Source: JAPLHP01 sp963720375 (GTDB lineage Bacteria; Chloroflexota; Dehalococcoidia; UBA2247; RBG-13-53-26). From it: a stretch of DNA of 64,000 nt. The position numbers and the translations under genes were made by a program. Below are positions 7,975-15,457 of the stretch, piece by piece (position 1 is the stretch's first letter; the number at the start of each line of letters is the position of its first letter). The notes beneath the pieces were generated by a model that saw only the letters and a list, made by a program, of their open reading frames with translations, made no database searches and was not told where the DNA came from. The stretch is from NCBI GenBank assembly GCA_963720375.1, contig CAVRFM010000002.1:62001-126000 (forward strand). Reading direction: 5' to 3'.

Positions 7975-9162
7975 CTAGTTAGCGCCTGGGCCAATCAGGG
8001 TGACGGACGCCTGGAACATGCCTGGCGTGCCGCCCTGAGAGTGGGCCAAACCAATCTTCGGGTTCTTCAGTTGGCGCTTGTCTGCTCTCCCCAGCTGCTG
8101 GTTGTACAGTTCGTAGACCATGCGGAGTCCGCTGGCACCAACCGGGTGACCAAAGGACTTCAAGCCGCCATCGGTGTTGACCGGCAGATCACCCGTCAGG
8201 GTGAAGGAGTCCTTCGCAACCTCTTCAGGACCCTTGCCGCGAGGGCAGAAGCCGAGGGACTCATATATGATGAGCTCAGTGATGGTGAAGCAGTCGTGGA
8301 CCTCAGCCGAACCGATCTCCTTGCGCGGGTCCTTGATTCCGGCCTGCTGATAGGCCTGCTGCGCCGCTACCCAGGTCTCATCCCAGAAGGTGATGTCGAC
8401 GTCGGAGCGGAACTTGCCCTTGAACGGGTCAATGCGTCCGACCGACAAGCCAAGACCCTTGATCAATACGTGGGGTTTCTTCGTGGCCTTGGCTGTCTCT
8501 GCGCTGGTGATGATGGCGCAAGCACCGCCGTCGGTCACCGGACAGCAGTCGAACAAGCCCAGAGGCCAGGCAATCATGGGGGCATTCATAGCCGTCTCCA
8601 GGGTGATGGCCCTCTTGAAGTGGGCCTTCGGGTGAAGAGCGCCATTGGCGTGGTTCTTCACCGCGATCTTGGCCAGGATCTCCTTGCCCGTGTTGAAGGG
8701 GATCTTGTATTTCTCGAAGTACTGCACGGCCGATTTGGCGAATGAGCCAGGCGCCGAGCCCACCACCGAGATGGGGTGCATCGACCCCGGCATTTCCAGA
8801 GCGCCGCTGCCGTAGTCCTTCAGCTTCTCGAAACCGACGCAGAGGACGGTGTCATACATGCCGGCGGCGATAGAGAACGCGCCGACCCTAAGTGCTTCGG
8901 CTCCGCTGGCACAGTTGTTCTCCAACCTAGTGGCGGGTATCCTGTCGAGCTGAAGCGCCTCGGTCACAGTAGCCCCGGTCCACATGCTGGAGGAGACATT
9001 CCCCACGAATACCGCCTGGATGTCCTTGGGGCCCACTTTGGCATCCTCGTACGCCTCATAGGCAGAGTTGATGATCAAATCGGGCACACCCATTTTCCAG
9101 AGGTCACCAAAGGGGGTGCAACCCATTCCAATGATGGCAACTTTATCTTTTATCGTACCCAT
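7975..9162 (-). CDS. Thiolase family protein (SCP2/acetyl-CoA acetyltransferase type), 395 aa
   Basis: This encodes a thiolase that cleaves 3-ketoacyl-CoA with CoA, or condenses two acyl-CoAs. The nucleophilic Cys is in NNCASGAEALRVG (C84 from the chosen start). The catalytic His/Cys region includes EVHDCFTITE, and the C-terminal signature is FGHPVGASG. I chose ATG 9162 (MGTIKDKVAIIGMG) because TAAGAAGGAGAAAGAA gives a well-spaced ribosome site and the thiolase fold begins there. An upstream in-frame start at 9216 would overlap the preceding gene. It lies 13 bases after the HMG-CoA-synthase-like gene, so the two are almost certainly co-transcribed. In archaea a thiolase, an HMG-CoA synthase and a DUF35 protein form a channelling complex. 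Here a degradative role with the dehydrogenases seems more likely, but that is inference. Confidence 0.92.
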   Translation of the reverse strand: MGTIKDKVAIIGMGCTPFGDLWKMGVPDLIINSAYEAYEDAKVGPKDIQAVFVGNVSSSMWTGATVTEALQLDRIPATRLENNCASGAEALRVGAFSIAAGMYDTVLCVGFEKLKDYGSGALEMPGSMHPISVVGSAPGSFAKSAVQYFEKYKIPFNTGKEILAKIAVKNHANGALHPKAHFKRAITLETAMNAPMIAWPLGLFDCCPVTDGGACAIITSAETAKATKKPHVLIKGLGLSVGRIDPFKGKFRSDVDITFWDETWVAAQQAYQQAGIKDPRKEIGSAEVHDCFTITELIIYESLGFCPRGKGPEEVAKDSFTLTGDLPVNTDGGLKSFGHPVGASGLRMVYELYNQQLGRADKRQLKNPKIGLAHSQGGTPGMFQASVTLIGPGAN

Positions 9163-9175
9163 TTCTTTCTCCTTC

Positions 9176-10597
9176 TTATCGCACTGGCTTACACTTCCAA
9201 GCGTAGGCAGCGACATCTCCCTGCCTCTCCAGCCTTCTGAAGGTCATCTCCATGGGCTGACCGACCTTCAGGTTTTCGATGTTGCCGAAGTCCGTCATTT
9301 CGAGCTCCAACCTCGCGCCGCTCTCGAAGTCAATGATGGCCCTGCCCTGCGGCGGGTCGGTGACCTCAGGAATGGTGGGGATGGTGTCCGTGCTGAAGCT
9401 GTAGAGCTTAACCTGGCTACCCAGAAGCTTGACCTGCTCGAAGTTGTCCTTGGAGTAGCACTTCGGGCAGATTCGGCGAATCGGGAACTCCAGCCAGCCG
9501 CACTGTTTGCACTTGCTGGCATGCAGCTTGTACATGGAATCCCGCTCTCTCCACAACTGCGCCAGACCGGGAGTGATCGCGGTCATCCTTGACGGTTCCA
9601 TATAGAAGAGGTGGCGCAGCCTCAGATACTTCGTGTAGCTGGGCAGCATCTTCTTCGACTTCAGATAGCCCAGTACGCCATGCTTGTCCTTGGCCTTCGC
9701 AATCGCATCCGTTACCTTGAGGAGCATCACGTCGACGCCATCGCCCCAGGCCGCCACCAGTATGGTGTCGCCGGGCTTCGCCTGCTCCAGGGCCGCCACC
9801 AGCAGCATCAGCGAGTGAGCCGTGCCGGTGTTGCCCATGATGCCGAACAGACCATCCTGCACCTGGGTCTTGGGGTCGAACTTCAGGGCGGTGGCTATGC
9901 CCCCGTGCGTCCTGGCATCCGGCCCGCTATAGACGAGCTTGGAGATGCCCTTAGCGTCCACTCCAAACTTCTTCATGGCAGCGGTGATTGCCGCCTGCAT
10001 CATGGGCGTGTAGCCTTCCGGACCTGTGAACCGGTCGTTCCAAACATGGACGAACCGGTCAGTGTTCGGTCTCCACGTGTCAGTGAAATCGGTGGAGAAT
10101 GAGTAGAAGCCCTCAATGGTGGCGATGACATCCTTGTCTCCCAGCAGGAGAGCGGCAGCGCCGTCGCCCGAATTTGATTCCGCTGCCGACAGGGGAGAGC
10201 CGAGACGGCAGTCAGAGGCCGAGACCAGCATCTTCTTGGCTGAGCCAGCCTTCACACTGTCCGCGGCCATCCTCACGGCCGTGAGGCCGGCCCGGAGTGA
10301 GTTGCCGATGTCCGCGGTGACAATATTGTCACCGAAGTCGAGAGCTGCTGCAACCGCTGCAGCGGTTTGCTTCTCAGCAAACGGCGCTGACGTCGAGGCG
10401 TTGAGCAATCCATCGATCGATGCATGATCCTTTCCCTTCGTGCAATCGAGGATGGCATCAACCGCCATAGTCAGAGCGTCTTCGTCAGCACCGGCTACGG
10501 ATCGCTCTCCGGCGCCCCCCTTGCCCTCCAGAACCATTATTTCACGGGCCAATCTGTAAAGGGGTACATACGCGCCATAGGAACAGATACCTACCAT
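9176..10597 (-). CDS. HMG-CoA-synthase-like / OB-fold (DUF35) fusion protein, 473 aa
   Basis: The N-terminal two thirds resemble the thiolase-fold HMG-CoA synthase family (MVGICSYGAYVPLYRL, then ADIGNSLRAGLTAVRMAA). The C-terminal third is a rubredoxin-like zinc ribbon with C363, C366, C377 and C380 followed by an OB-fold, the DUF35 arrangement. The active-site Cys expected in the GNSLRAG segment is absent (Ser/Leu occupy the site), so ordinary HMG-CoA synthesis is doubtful. ATG 10597 follows AAGGAGGGAAA. It is the first gene of a two-gene operon with the thiolase. DUF35-type proteins bind acyl-CoA and support thiolases, and in steroid catabolism a DUF35 protein partners an aldolase. I infer a scaffold or partner function for the downstream thiolase. 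The domain call is firm and the function is not. Confidence 0.85.
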   Translation of the reverse strand: MVGICSYGAYVPLYRLAREIMVLEGKGGAGERSVAGADEDALTMAVDAILDCTKGKDHASIDGLLNASTSAPFAEKQTAAAVAAALDFGDNIVTADIGNSLRAGLTAVRMAADSVKAGSAKKMLVSASDCRLGSPLSAAESNSGDGAAALLLGDKDVIATIEGFYSFSTDFTDTWRPNTDRFVHVWNDRFTGPEGYTPMMQAAITAAMKKFGVDAKGISKLVYSGPDARTHGGIATALKFDPKTQVQDGLFGIMGNTGTAHSLMLLVAALEQAKPGDTILVAAWGDGVDVMLLKVTDAIAKAKDKHGVLGYLKSKKMLPSYTKYLRLRHLFYMEPSRMTAITPGLAQLWRERDSMYKLHASKCKQCGWLEFPIRRICPKCYSKDNFEQVKLLGSQVKLYSFSTDTIPTIPEVTDPPQGRAIIDFESGARLELEMTDFGNIENLKVGQPMEMTFRRLERQGDVAAYAWKCKPVR

Positions 10598-11030
10598 TTT
10601 CCCTCCTTAGTCTTCCTTAGTTATATATATCTCTATCCCGATCTGCCATTGAAGCATCACACCAACTGGTGACTGGCAGTTATTGCCTCTCTACGTTAAG
10701 TGCTCTGTCTACCAACAGAATCCGATATTCTGACTTCCTGGAGAATCCATGGATCATGTAAATAAGATATGCCTTGCTTCCAGGTATGTGGTAGGATGTC
10801 CGCAATGCGGTCTGGAATCAAGACTTGGAAACTGGTGATCTTCGTTAGTTACCGTGGGGTACAGGGGAGTAACCTCAATTTGTACTGACTTTAGTCGCCA
10901 ATCCACAAGATTTAATTATACCGTTTCAAAGTAACCATGTAAAACCCAACCTCCAAAACTCCACCCAACCGTCCGTCCGGGAAATAATTTGCCGGGTTCA
11001 CGCAATCAGCGACCAAGGCAGATGATGCTA
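10598..11030. other. Intergenic region, 433 bp
   Basis: No convincing gene or RNA is seen here. The part next to 10597 holds the Shine-Dalgarno and an AT-rich TATATATA stretch (around 10620) that may form the minus-strand promoter of the HMG-CoA-synthase-like/thiolase operon. The rest lacks open frames with ribosome sites and has no strong repeats. Confidence 0.5.
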
Positions 11031-11789
11031 TCAGTCATCATCAGGCTCAGACTCTGCTCCAACTTGGGGCAATAGCGGACCGCTTTCTTTGCGCTTCTTT
11101 ATTCTCTTGGGCAAATTTCCGATGCCCTGGGATTGCCTGGCCAGAACCTCCTGCCATTTGTCACCACCTACCTCAATAACCACCCCGATAACCCCCACCT
11201 CCCACAAGGCCCGGAGTTCCCCATCTGTCAGCTCCTTATGAGGGGCTACAAGCAAAGGCTTATCTACCAATCCGGCAAGCCACTGGCAATACATCAAGTC
11301 AGAAATCGTCAGTGAAACTCCATCATTCTTCACATCAATGATCACCGCATCCACAGGCAAATCGCCCACGGCGCCCACCAAGTCCTTATCCTGAGAAAGG
11401 CTCACCTTTAGCACCTTGGCCAGTTCTTCTTCCTCAAGCAATACTGCCGGGGCCGACGGAGAATCCAGGATGAAGAAATCCCCCCCAGCCTCCCTCAATT
11501 GCTTCAGACCCACAGAATCCATAGTTCCCACCCACACCACCCCCCAGGGAACATCACCCATGCCGCTGGCAATCTGACGCAGGGCTTCCCCACCTCGCAC
11601 ATCCTTGCCATGCACTAACACAGCATCAACTTCAGCCATATCGATCTGCGTGACTAGACCACTCTTACCTCCAGGCAGGGAAGCTATAAGAAGCATCTGC
11701 CTGCCATGCCGCGAGGTAGACGACCTGAAGCCCATAGGGGTGAATTGGCTTTCACAAACCTGGCGTAGTTTTTTTTCTAGTTTACTCAT
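11031..11789 (-). CDS. Hypothetical protein, 252 aa, alpha/beta fold
   Basis: I do not recognise this protein. It starts MSKLEKKLRQVCESQF at ATG 11789 behind AGGTGAAAG. It has alternating hydrophobic strands and helices (AEVDAVLVHG, GVVWVGTMDS, VDAVIIDVKND, GVIGVVIEVGG) in a rhythm like a TIM barrel or other alpha/beta fold. A basic stretch KRIKKRKE and an acidic tail (ESEPDDD) end the protein. No signal peptide or membrane segment is visible, so it is probably cytoplasmic. The neighbours (the HMG-CoA-synthase-like operon after it, a small membrane protein before it) give no functional clue. The start codon, ribosome site and length make it a real gene. Confidence 0.8.
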   Translation of the reverse strand: MSKLEKKLRQVCESQFTPMGFRSSTSRHGRQMLLIASLPGGKSGLVTQIDMAEVDAVLVHGKDVRGGEALRQIASGMGDVPWGVVWVGTMDSVGLKQLREAGGDFFILDSPSAPAVLLEEEELAKVLKVSLSQDKDLVGAVGDLPVDAVIIDVKNDGVSLTISDLMYCQWLAGLVDKPLLVAPHKELTDGELRALWEVGVIGVVIEVGGDKWQEVLARQSQGIGNLPKRIKKRKESGPLLPQVGAESEPDDD

Positions 11790-11960
11790 CTTTCACCTGC
11801 AGGTTGCCATCTTACTCAAATGCCGCCTTCAGCGGTTGACAAAACCGACCACCGATGAAAATCCAAAAGTGTTGCCCAAACCCACTAGACATTCTACAAG
11901 ACCCGTCTGGTTTCCTCAAAATACCCCACACACCCACCTCCAGGCCATCACCATCCCTTT

Positions 11961-12182
11961 TCATCTCCACCAGCATCCCCCCCGCCTCCAGCTACCCCCT
12001 CTGCTGACAGCCGCGGCCAGTGGAGCCACAACAAGCCATACTGCTATTGTAATCAGCATGGCCATGGGATAGCTTATGGTTGGTGCATCAAACTTAGGGG
12101 CAATTATGCCCCAGAAGATCATAGTCAGCCAGGCGCTGAAGAAGAAGAAAACACCTGCAGCCGGAATAGCAAAGAAACCCAT
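11961..12182 (-). CDS. Small membrane protein, 73 aa, two transmembrane segments
   Basis: This is a short gene with a very strong ribosome site (ATAGGAGGGAGGTGTGTC before ATG 12182). The protein has two hydrophobic segments, about residues 4-27 (IPAAGVFFFFSAWLTMIFWG) and 39-58 (YPMAMLITIAVWLVVAPLAA), joined by a short polar loop. It ends in a basic and aromatic tail (SRGGSWRRGGCWWR). No family is recognised. The ribosome site and the clean two-helix layout support a true gene. Its location is presumably the cytoplasmic membrane. Confidence 0.7.
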   Translation of the reverse strand: MGFFAIPAAGVFFFFSAWLTMIFWGIIAPKFDAPTISYPMAMLITIAVWLVVAPLAAAVSRGGSWRRGGCWWR

Positions 12183-12335
12183 GACACACCTCCCTCCTAT
12201 ATTATGTCAAGTAACTACAGTTGATTCTTAATCCGGGGCCGAATAATGAACCATAAACGTGAGAGGCCTCCGCGATATTATAACACGCTCACTCTGCTCC
12301 AAAACAGCATTGAGGCATCGAACCCCCTTGACTTG

Positions 12336-12365
12336 TTGCCAAAAATTTGGACTTCGCAGTATAAT
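12336..12365 (+). promoter_or_regulatory. Sigma70-type promoter of the zinc-ribbon gene
   Basis: TTGCCA (12336-12341) and TATAAT (12360-12365) are separated by 18 bases. Transcription from here would give a leader of roughly 125 bases before the TTG start at 12498. That leader contains the 16S-3'-end-complementary element at 12467-12486. Confidence 0.65.
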
Positions 12366-12466
12366 TCCAAAACAGTGGTTCTAAATCTAGGTTCCCAAAG
12401 CTGCGACTCCAACCAGGTTGTCCACAGCCTAAGGGTGACCCAGTTTTAGCCAAATCTTCAAAAGAA

Positions 12467-12486
12467 AGGAGGTCATCCAATAGGCT
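12467..12486 (+). promoter_or_regulatory. Extended Shine-Dalgarno-like leader element, copy 1
   Basis: AGGAGGTCATCCAATA followed by GGCT lies in the leader of the zinc-ribbon gene. With its upstream bases it reads AGAAAGGAGGTCATCC, which matches the complement of the bacterial 16S rRNA 3' end at 15 of 16 bases. The start codon is 11 bases after the end of the element and about 25 bases after the AGGAGG, too far for an ordinary ribosome site. The same 16 bases recur at 29435-29450, in the leader of the DEAD-box helicase gene. I infer a translation-linked control element, perhaps cold-shock related. Confidence 0.6.
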
Positions 12487-12497
12487 CGGACAAGACG

Positions 12498-12788
12498 TTG
12501 AAATGTTCCGACTGTGGGGCTGATTTCACCTTCACCGCCAAGGAACAGGAAACCTTTGCATCCAGAGGTTACACCAACGAGCCCAAGAGGTGTCCGCCCT
12601 GTCGAGAGACAAGAAGGGCATCCCGCGAGGGCTCAGGCGAAGGTGCCAGGCCCCGGCGCCAGATGTTTCCAGCCGTATGTGCCCAGTGTGGCACGGAAAC
12701 TCAGGTGCCGTTCCAACCGAGAGGCGATAGGCCAGTCTATTGCAGCGATTGCTACAACAAGATGCGGCCAGCAGGCAGCCAGCGGTAG
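12498..12788 (+). CDS. Zinc-ribbon protein with two CxxC-CxxC modules, 96 aa
   Basis: This small protein has two treble-clef/zinc-ribbon modules. The first has CSDCGADFTFTAKEQ paired with CPPC (residues about 3-35). The second has CAQCGTETQVPFQP paired with YCSDCYNKM (about 61-88). A basic linker (ETRRASREGSGEGARPRRQ) joins them. Both modules match common small zinc-binding domain families of bacteria, whose likely role is RNA or protein binding. Start is TTG at 12498, the only start in this frame that keeps the first CxxC. The start lies behind an extended 16S-complementary element, and the gene ends in a strong terminator, so it is a single-gene transcript with its own regulated leader. Its precise role is unknown. 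Confidence 0.88.
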   Translation: MKCSDCGADFTFTAKEQETFASRGYTNEPKRCPPCRETRRASREGSGEGARPRRQMFPAVCAQCGTETQVPFQPRGDRPVYCSDCYNKMRPAGSQR

Positions 12789-12812
12789 AACCTGATCGGC
12801 ACTAAGAAAACC

Positions 12813-12845
12813 AAAAGGGGCCAGAATCTCTTCTGGCCCCTTTTT
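12813..12845 (+). terminator. Intrinsic terminator of the zinc-ribbon gene
   Basis: A perfect 14-bp stem (12813-12826 with 12831-12844) closes a TCTC loop. The stem has a GGGGCC core and its 3' arm runs into a five-T tract. It lies 25 bases after the stop codon. Confidence 0.9.
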
Positions 12846-12934
12846 GAATTGATCTTCAAGGGTGACACCCTGACTCAGAGAAACGCCTGCCAGGCTAGCA
12901 GGTGGGGCTCGGTGCTCGACTTCAGATAAATCCC

Positions 12935-13090
12935 CTAAAGCTCTTTCCGCAGTATCTTCTCTCTCAGAATCTCCCACTGTTCCAGTGTCAGTACACAGGT
13001 ATTCTCTGCCTCTCCTATCTCGACCTGCTTCTCCGTTACCTTGACTGCCGGACAACATGAGCCCGAATTACATAGCTTTACGATCTTCAT
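12935..13090 (-). CDS. Small Cys-containing protein, 51 aa
   Basis: This is a short gene, easily missed. From ATG 13090 it encodes a protein starting MKIVKLCNSGSCCPAVKV and ending LTLEQWEILREKILRKEL. An AAGGAG lies 13 bases upstream. The N-terminus has a C-x4-CC cluster, which could bind metal or react with thiols. The C-terminal half is a probable amphipathic helix. Composition, start and ribosome site look genuine, and the opposite strand has no competing frame with a ribosome site. I recall the general pattern of tiny proteins with an LTxEQW motif in anaerobes, but I cannot name a family. It stands alone, between the zinc-ribbon terminator and the KstD-like gene. Confidence 0.62.
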   Translation of the reverse strand: MKIVKLCNSGSCCPAVKVTEKQVEIGEAENTCVLTLEQWEILREKILRKEL

Positions 13091-13268
13091 ACTTTTTCCG
13101 ATTCTCCTTCCTCTTTCCCTATCAGTTAAATCACCGCTTGCCCCACCTGCAATTTAGTTGATTTTAGACGGACACATTTCCCTCTGTATGCGACTTTTGT
13201 CTCTAATAAGAGCAGCACCACCCAAGGCGACCATAAATCCGCTGCGTCAATGCAACCCCTCTCATCCC

Positions 13269-14945
13269 TCATCCCAATGAGTGCAGTGCTGCTCTGAAGC
13301 CAAATAGCATCGATGGGCCAATGGTGGCCCCGGCGCCACCATATGAGTGCCCCATCACCGCTGCCGAGCAGTTGCCTGTTGCATATAACCCCTCAATGGG
13401 TGAACCGTCCTGGCGAAGCACACGGGCATGGGCATCGGTATTCAAGCCGCCCTTGGTACCCAGGTCACCCGGCCAGAGTTCAATAGCATAGTACGGCGGC
13501 TTATCCAGCGGGCCGAGACACGGATTCGGCTTGACCGAAGGATCACCGTAAAAGCGGTCGATCTCATTATCCCCCCTCTTGAAGTCCAGGTCCTTCCCTG
13601 TCACGGCATACCCATTGACCTTCTTCACCTCAGCCACCAGTGTCTGGGGATCTATACCGCACTTCTGCGCCAGCCCCTCAAGGGTATCAGCCACCTTCAA
13701 ATACCCGTTCCTGATGTATTTCTTCGGCGTATACATGGGCAGCAGCGGGCTGACCGGATACTTGCTGCGGAAACGCTTATCCATAATCAGATAGGCCGGG
13801 ATAGCGCCTTTTCCCTCGCGGTGACTGGCATACTGGGCCTTCACCACATCGATATAGGGAGCAGCCTCGTTGGTGAAACGTTTACCCTTCGCATTGACAA
13901 TAATACAGCCAGGGAGGGACCTTTCCACAATGATCATGCTGGGCATATCCTCACCCGGCGCCAGGCTGGTGGGCATCCACCAGGCGTCATCCATGAAATC
14001 CACCGCCCCACCAACCTCCAGTCCCATTCTAATGCCATCGCCAGTATCTCCGGGATTGGCCACCGTCCACAGATCCGTGATGGGCTTCTGCTGGTACTTT
14101 TCGCGCATGGCCTTATTATGTGCAAAGCCTCCAGCAGCCAGCACCAAACCCCTGTTGGCACCAATGCGGATAACCTGCCCGGCCTTCTCAGCCTCCAGAC
14201 CAACGACACGACCACCCTCAACCATCAGCTTGCTGGCCCCGGTATTCAACCAGAGAGGTATATCCCGTTCAGCCAGCGACAGGCGTAGCCGGCCAATAAG
14301 TGCATTCCCCAGAGTCACACGCGTGTCCGTTTTGGACAGACTGCGCGCCGGGTTGAGGAAATAAAGGACAAACAGCCTCATGGCCTTCAGCCGTCCCACC
14401 GGCGAGGTATCCATCATCAGATGGGCATCATAGGCAGTCGCCATCATCCTGCCGAACAACCGCTCCTGGCTGGGCGACTGGCGCATCTCCGCCCGCATCT
14501 TACCCAGCTTGCGGACATTGAACGGCAGCGGCTCGATAGTGCGCCCACCACCCGGCTTGGCCCCAGAAAGGTTGGGGTAGTAATCGGCGTAGCCACGAAC
14601 GATCTGGAACCGCACATGGCTGTGTGCCTCCAGGTACCTGACCATCTCTGGAGCAGTCTCGATATAGGCACGCAAGCGCTCCTCGGGAACCTTGCCTTCC
14701 GTGATGGTCTTCAGATATGTCAGCGCTTCCTCCGGAGAATCCTGCAGCCCCGCTTCCTTCATCAGATGATTGTCAGGCGCCCAGATGGCTCCGCCCGACA
14801 TCGCCGTGGAACCGCCGTAGAGCGGCCCCTTCTCGATCACCAGCACATTGGCACCGCGGTCCTTGGCCATCAGGGCAGCCGTCATGCCACCACCACCGGA
14901 TCCCACTACCAGTACGTCAGATGTATAATCCCATTTTCTATCCAT
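13269..14945 (-). CDS. FAD-dependent oxidoreductase, 3-ketosteroid-delta1-dehydrogenase-like (KstD family), 558 aa
   Basis: This encodes a flavoprotein of the fumarate reductase/KstD family. The N-terminus has the FAD-binding glycine motif VLVVGSGGGGM (residues 11-21), followed by YGGSTAMSGGAIW, typical of KstD. The C-terminal part has PPYYAIELWPGDLGTKGG, where Y485/Y486 and the Gly of the GDLGTKGG turn match the conserved Tyr/Gly pair of KstD enzymes. It continues GLYATGNCSAAVMGHSYGGAGATIGP. Known relatives put a double bond in the steroid A ring. Close relatives (delta4 dehydrogenases, urocanate or fumarate reductase-like proteins) act on other substrates, so only the family is secure. The acyl-CoA dehydrogenase run 5.5 kb away suggests a shared pathway for a ring-containing compound. 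A GGGGGTG lies before ATG 14945. Confidence 0.85.
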   Translation of the reverse strand: MDRKWDYTSDVLVVGSGGGGMTAALMAKDRGANVLVIEKGPLYGGSTAMSGGAIWAPDNHLMKEAGLQDSPEEALTYLKTITEGKVPEERLRAYIETAPEMVRYLEAHSHVRFQIVRGYADYYPNLSGAKPGGGRTIEPLPFNVRKLGKMRAEMRQSPSQERLFGRMMATAYDAHLMMDTSPVGRLKAMRLFVLYFLNPARSLSKTDTRVTLGNALIGRLRLSLAERDIPLWLNTGASKLMVEGGRVVGLEAEKAGQVIRIGANRGLVLAAGGFAHNKAMREKYQQKPITDLWTVANPGDTGDGIRMGLEVGGAVDFMDDAWWMPTSLAPGEDMPSMIIVERSLPGCIIVNAKGKRFTNEAAPYIDVVKAQYASHREGKGAIPAYLIMDKRFRSKYPVSPLLPMYTPKKYIRNGYLKVADTLEGLAQKCGIDPQTLVAEVKKVNGYAVTGKDLDFKRGDNEIDRFYGDPSVKPNPCLGPLDKPPYYAIELWPGDLGTKGGLNTDAHARVLRQDGSPIEGLYATGNCSAAVMGHSYGGAGATIGPSMLFGFRAALHSLG

Positions 14946-15050
14946 GACACACCCCCACTCTACTTGGGAACAACATATCTATAACTTATGGATTCCCACT
15001 TTCGTAGGAATGACACTAACGGGACGTAATCCATGGACTAATCACCACCT

Positions 15051-15437
15051 CTACCCCATGCCCGGCAGGAACTTGTCAATCACCCCCATCAGCTTCTCCA
15101 CGCTGAACGGCTTGGTCACATAGCCATCAGCGCCCATCTCGGCACTGAACTTCTCATTAAGTTTATGGCCAATGCCGGTAACCATGATCACGGGTATGGA
15201 CTTAGTGGCCGGGTCTGCCTTAATCGCATAGCAGGCGGAATAACCATCACTCCCCGGCATCATGATATCCATCAGAATAAGGTCCGGTTTCTGCATGCGT
15301 GCCGCATTCACAGCCTCATCACCATCCGCTGCCTCGAGGACAACGTAATCCTTCCCCAGCATCCTGTTTACCAGCAAACGGATATCCGCCTCGTCATCAG
15401 CTATGAGTATCCTTTTACTGCTACCGCTACTGACCAT
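15051..15437 (-). CDS. Stand-alone response regulator receiver protein, 128 aa
   Basis: This is a CheY-like single receiver domain. The acidic pair D14/D15, the phosphorylation site D57 in LILMDIMMPGSDG, the switch residue T87 (VMVTG region) and K109 in VTKPF are all present. There is no output domain, so it signals by protein contact. It starts at ATG 15437 behind GGGAGGGAATAG. It follows DNA polymerase I after 20 bases on the same strand. No histidine kinase is adjacent; the nearest is the PAS kinase at 22 kb, transcribed from the other strand. The 105-bp gap after it contains a short hairpin (around 14993-15012, GATTCCC...GGGAAT type), common as a small dispersed repeat. Confidence 0.95.
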   Translation of the reverse strand: MVSSGSSKRILIADDEADIRLLVNRMLGKDYVVLEAADGDEAVNAARMQKPDLILMDIMMPGSDGYSACYAIKADPATKSIPVIMVTGIGHKLNEKFSAEMGADGYVTKPFSVEKLMGVIDKFLPGMG

Positions 15438-15457
15438 CTATTCCCTCCCTTTGACCT

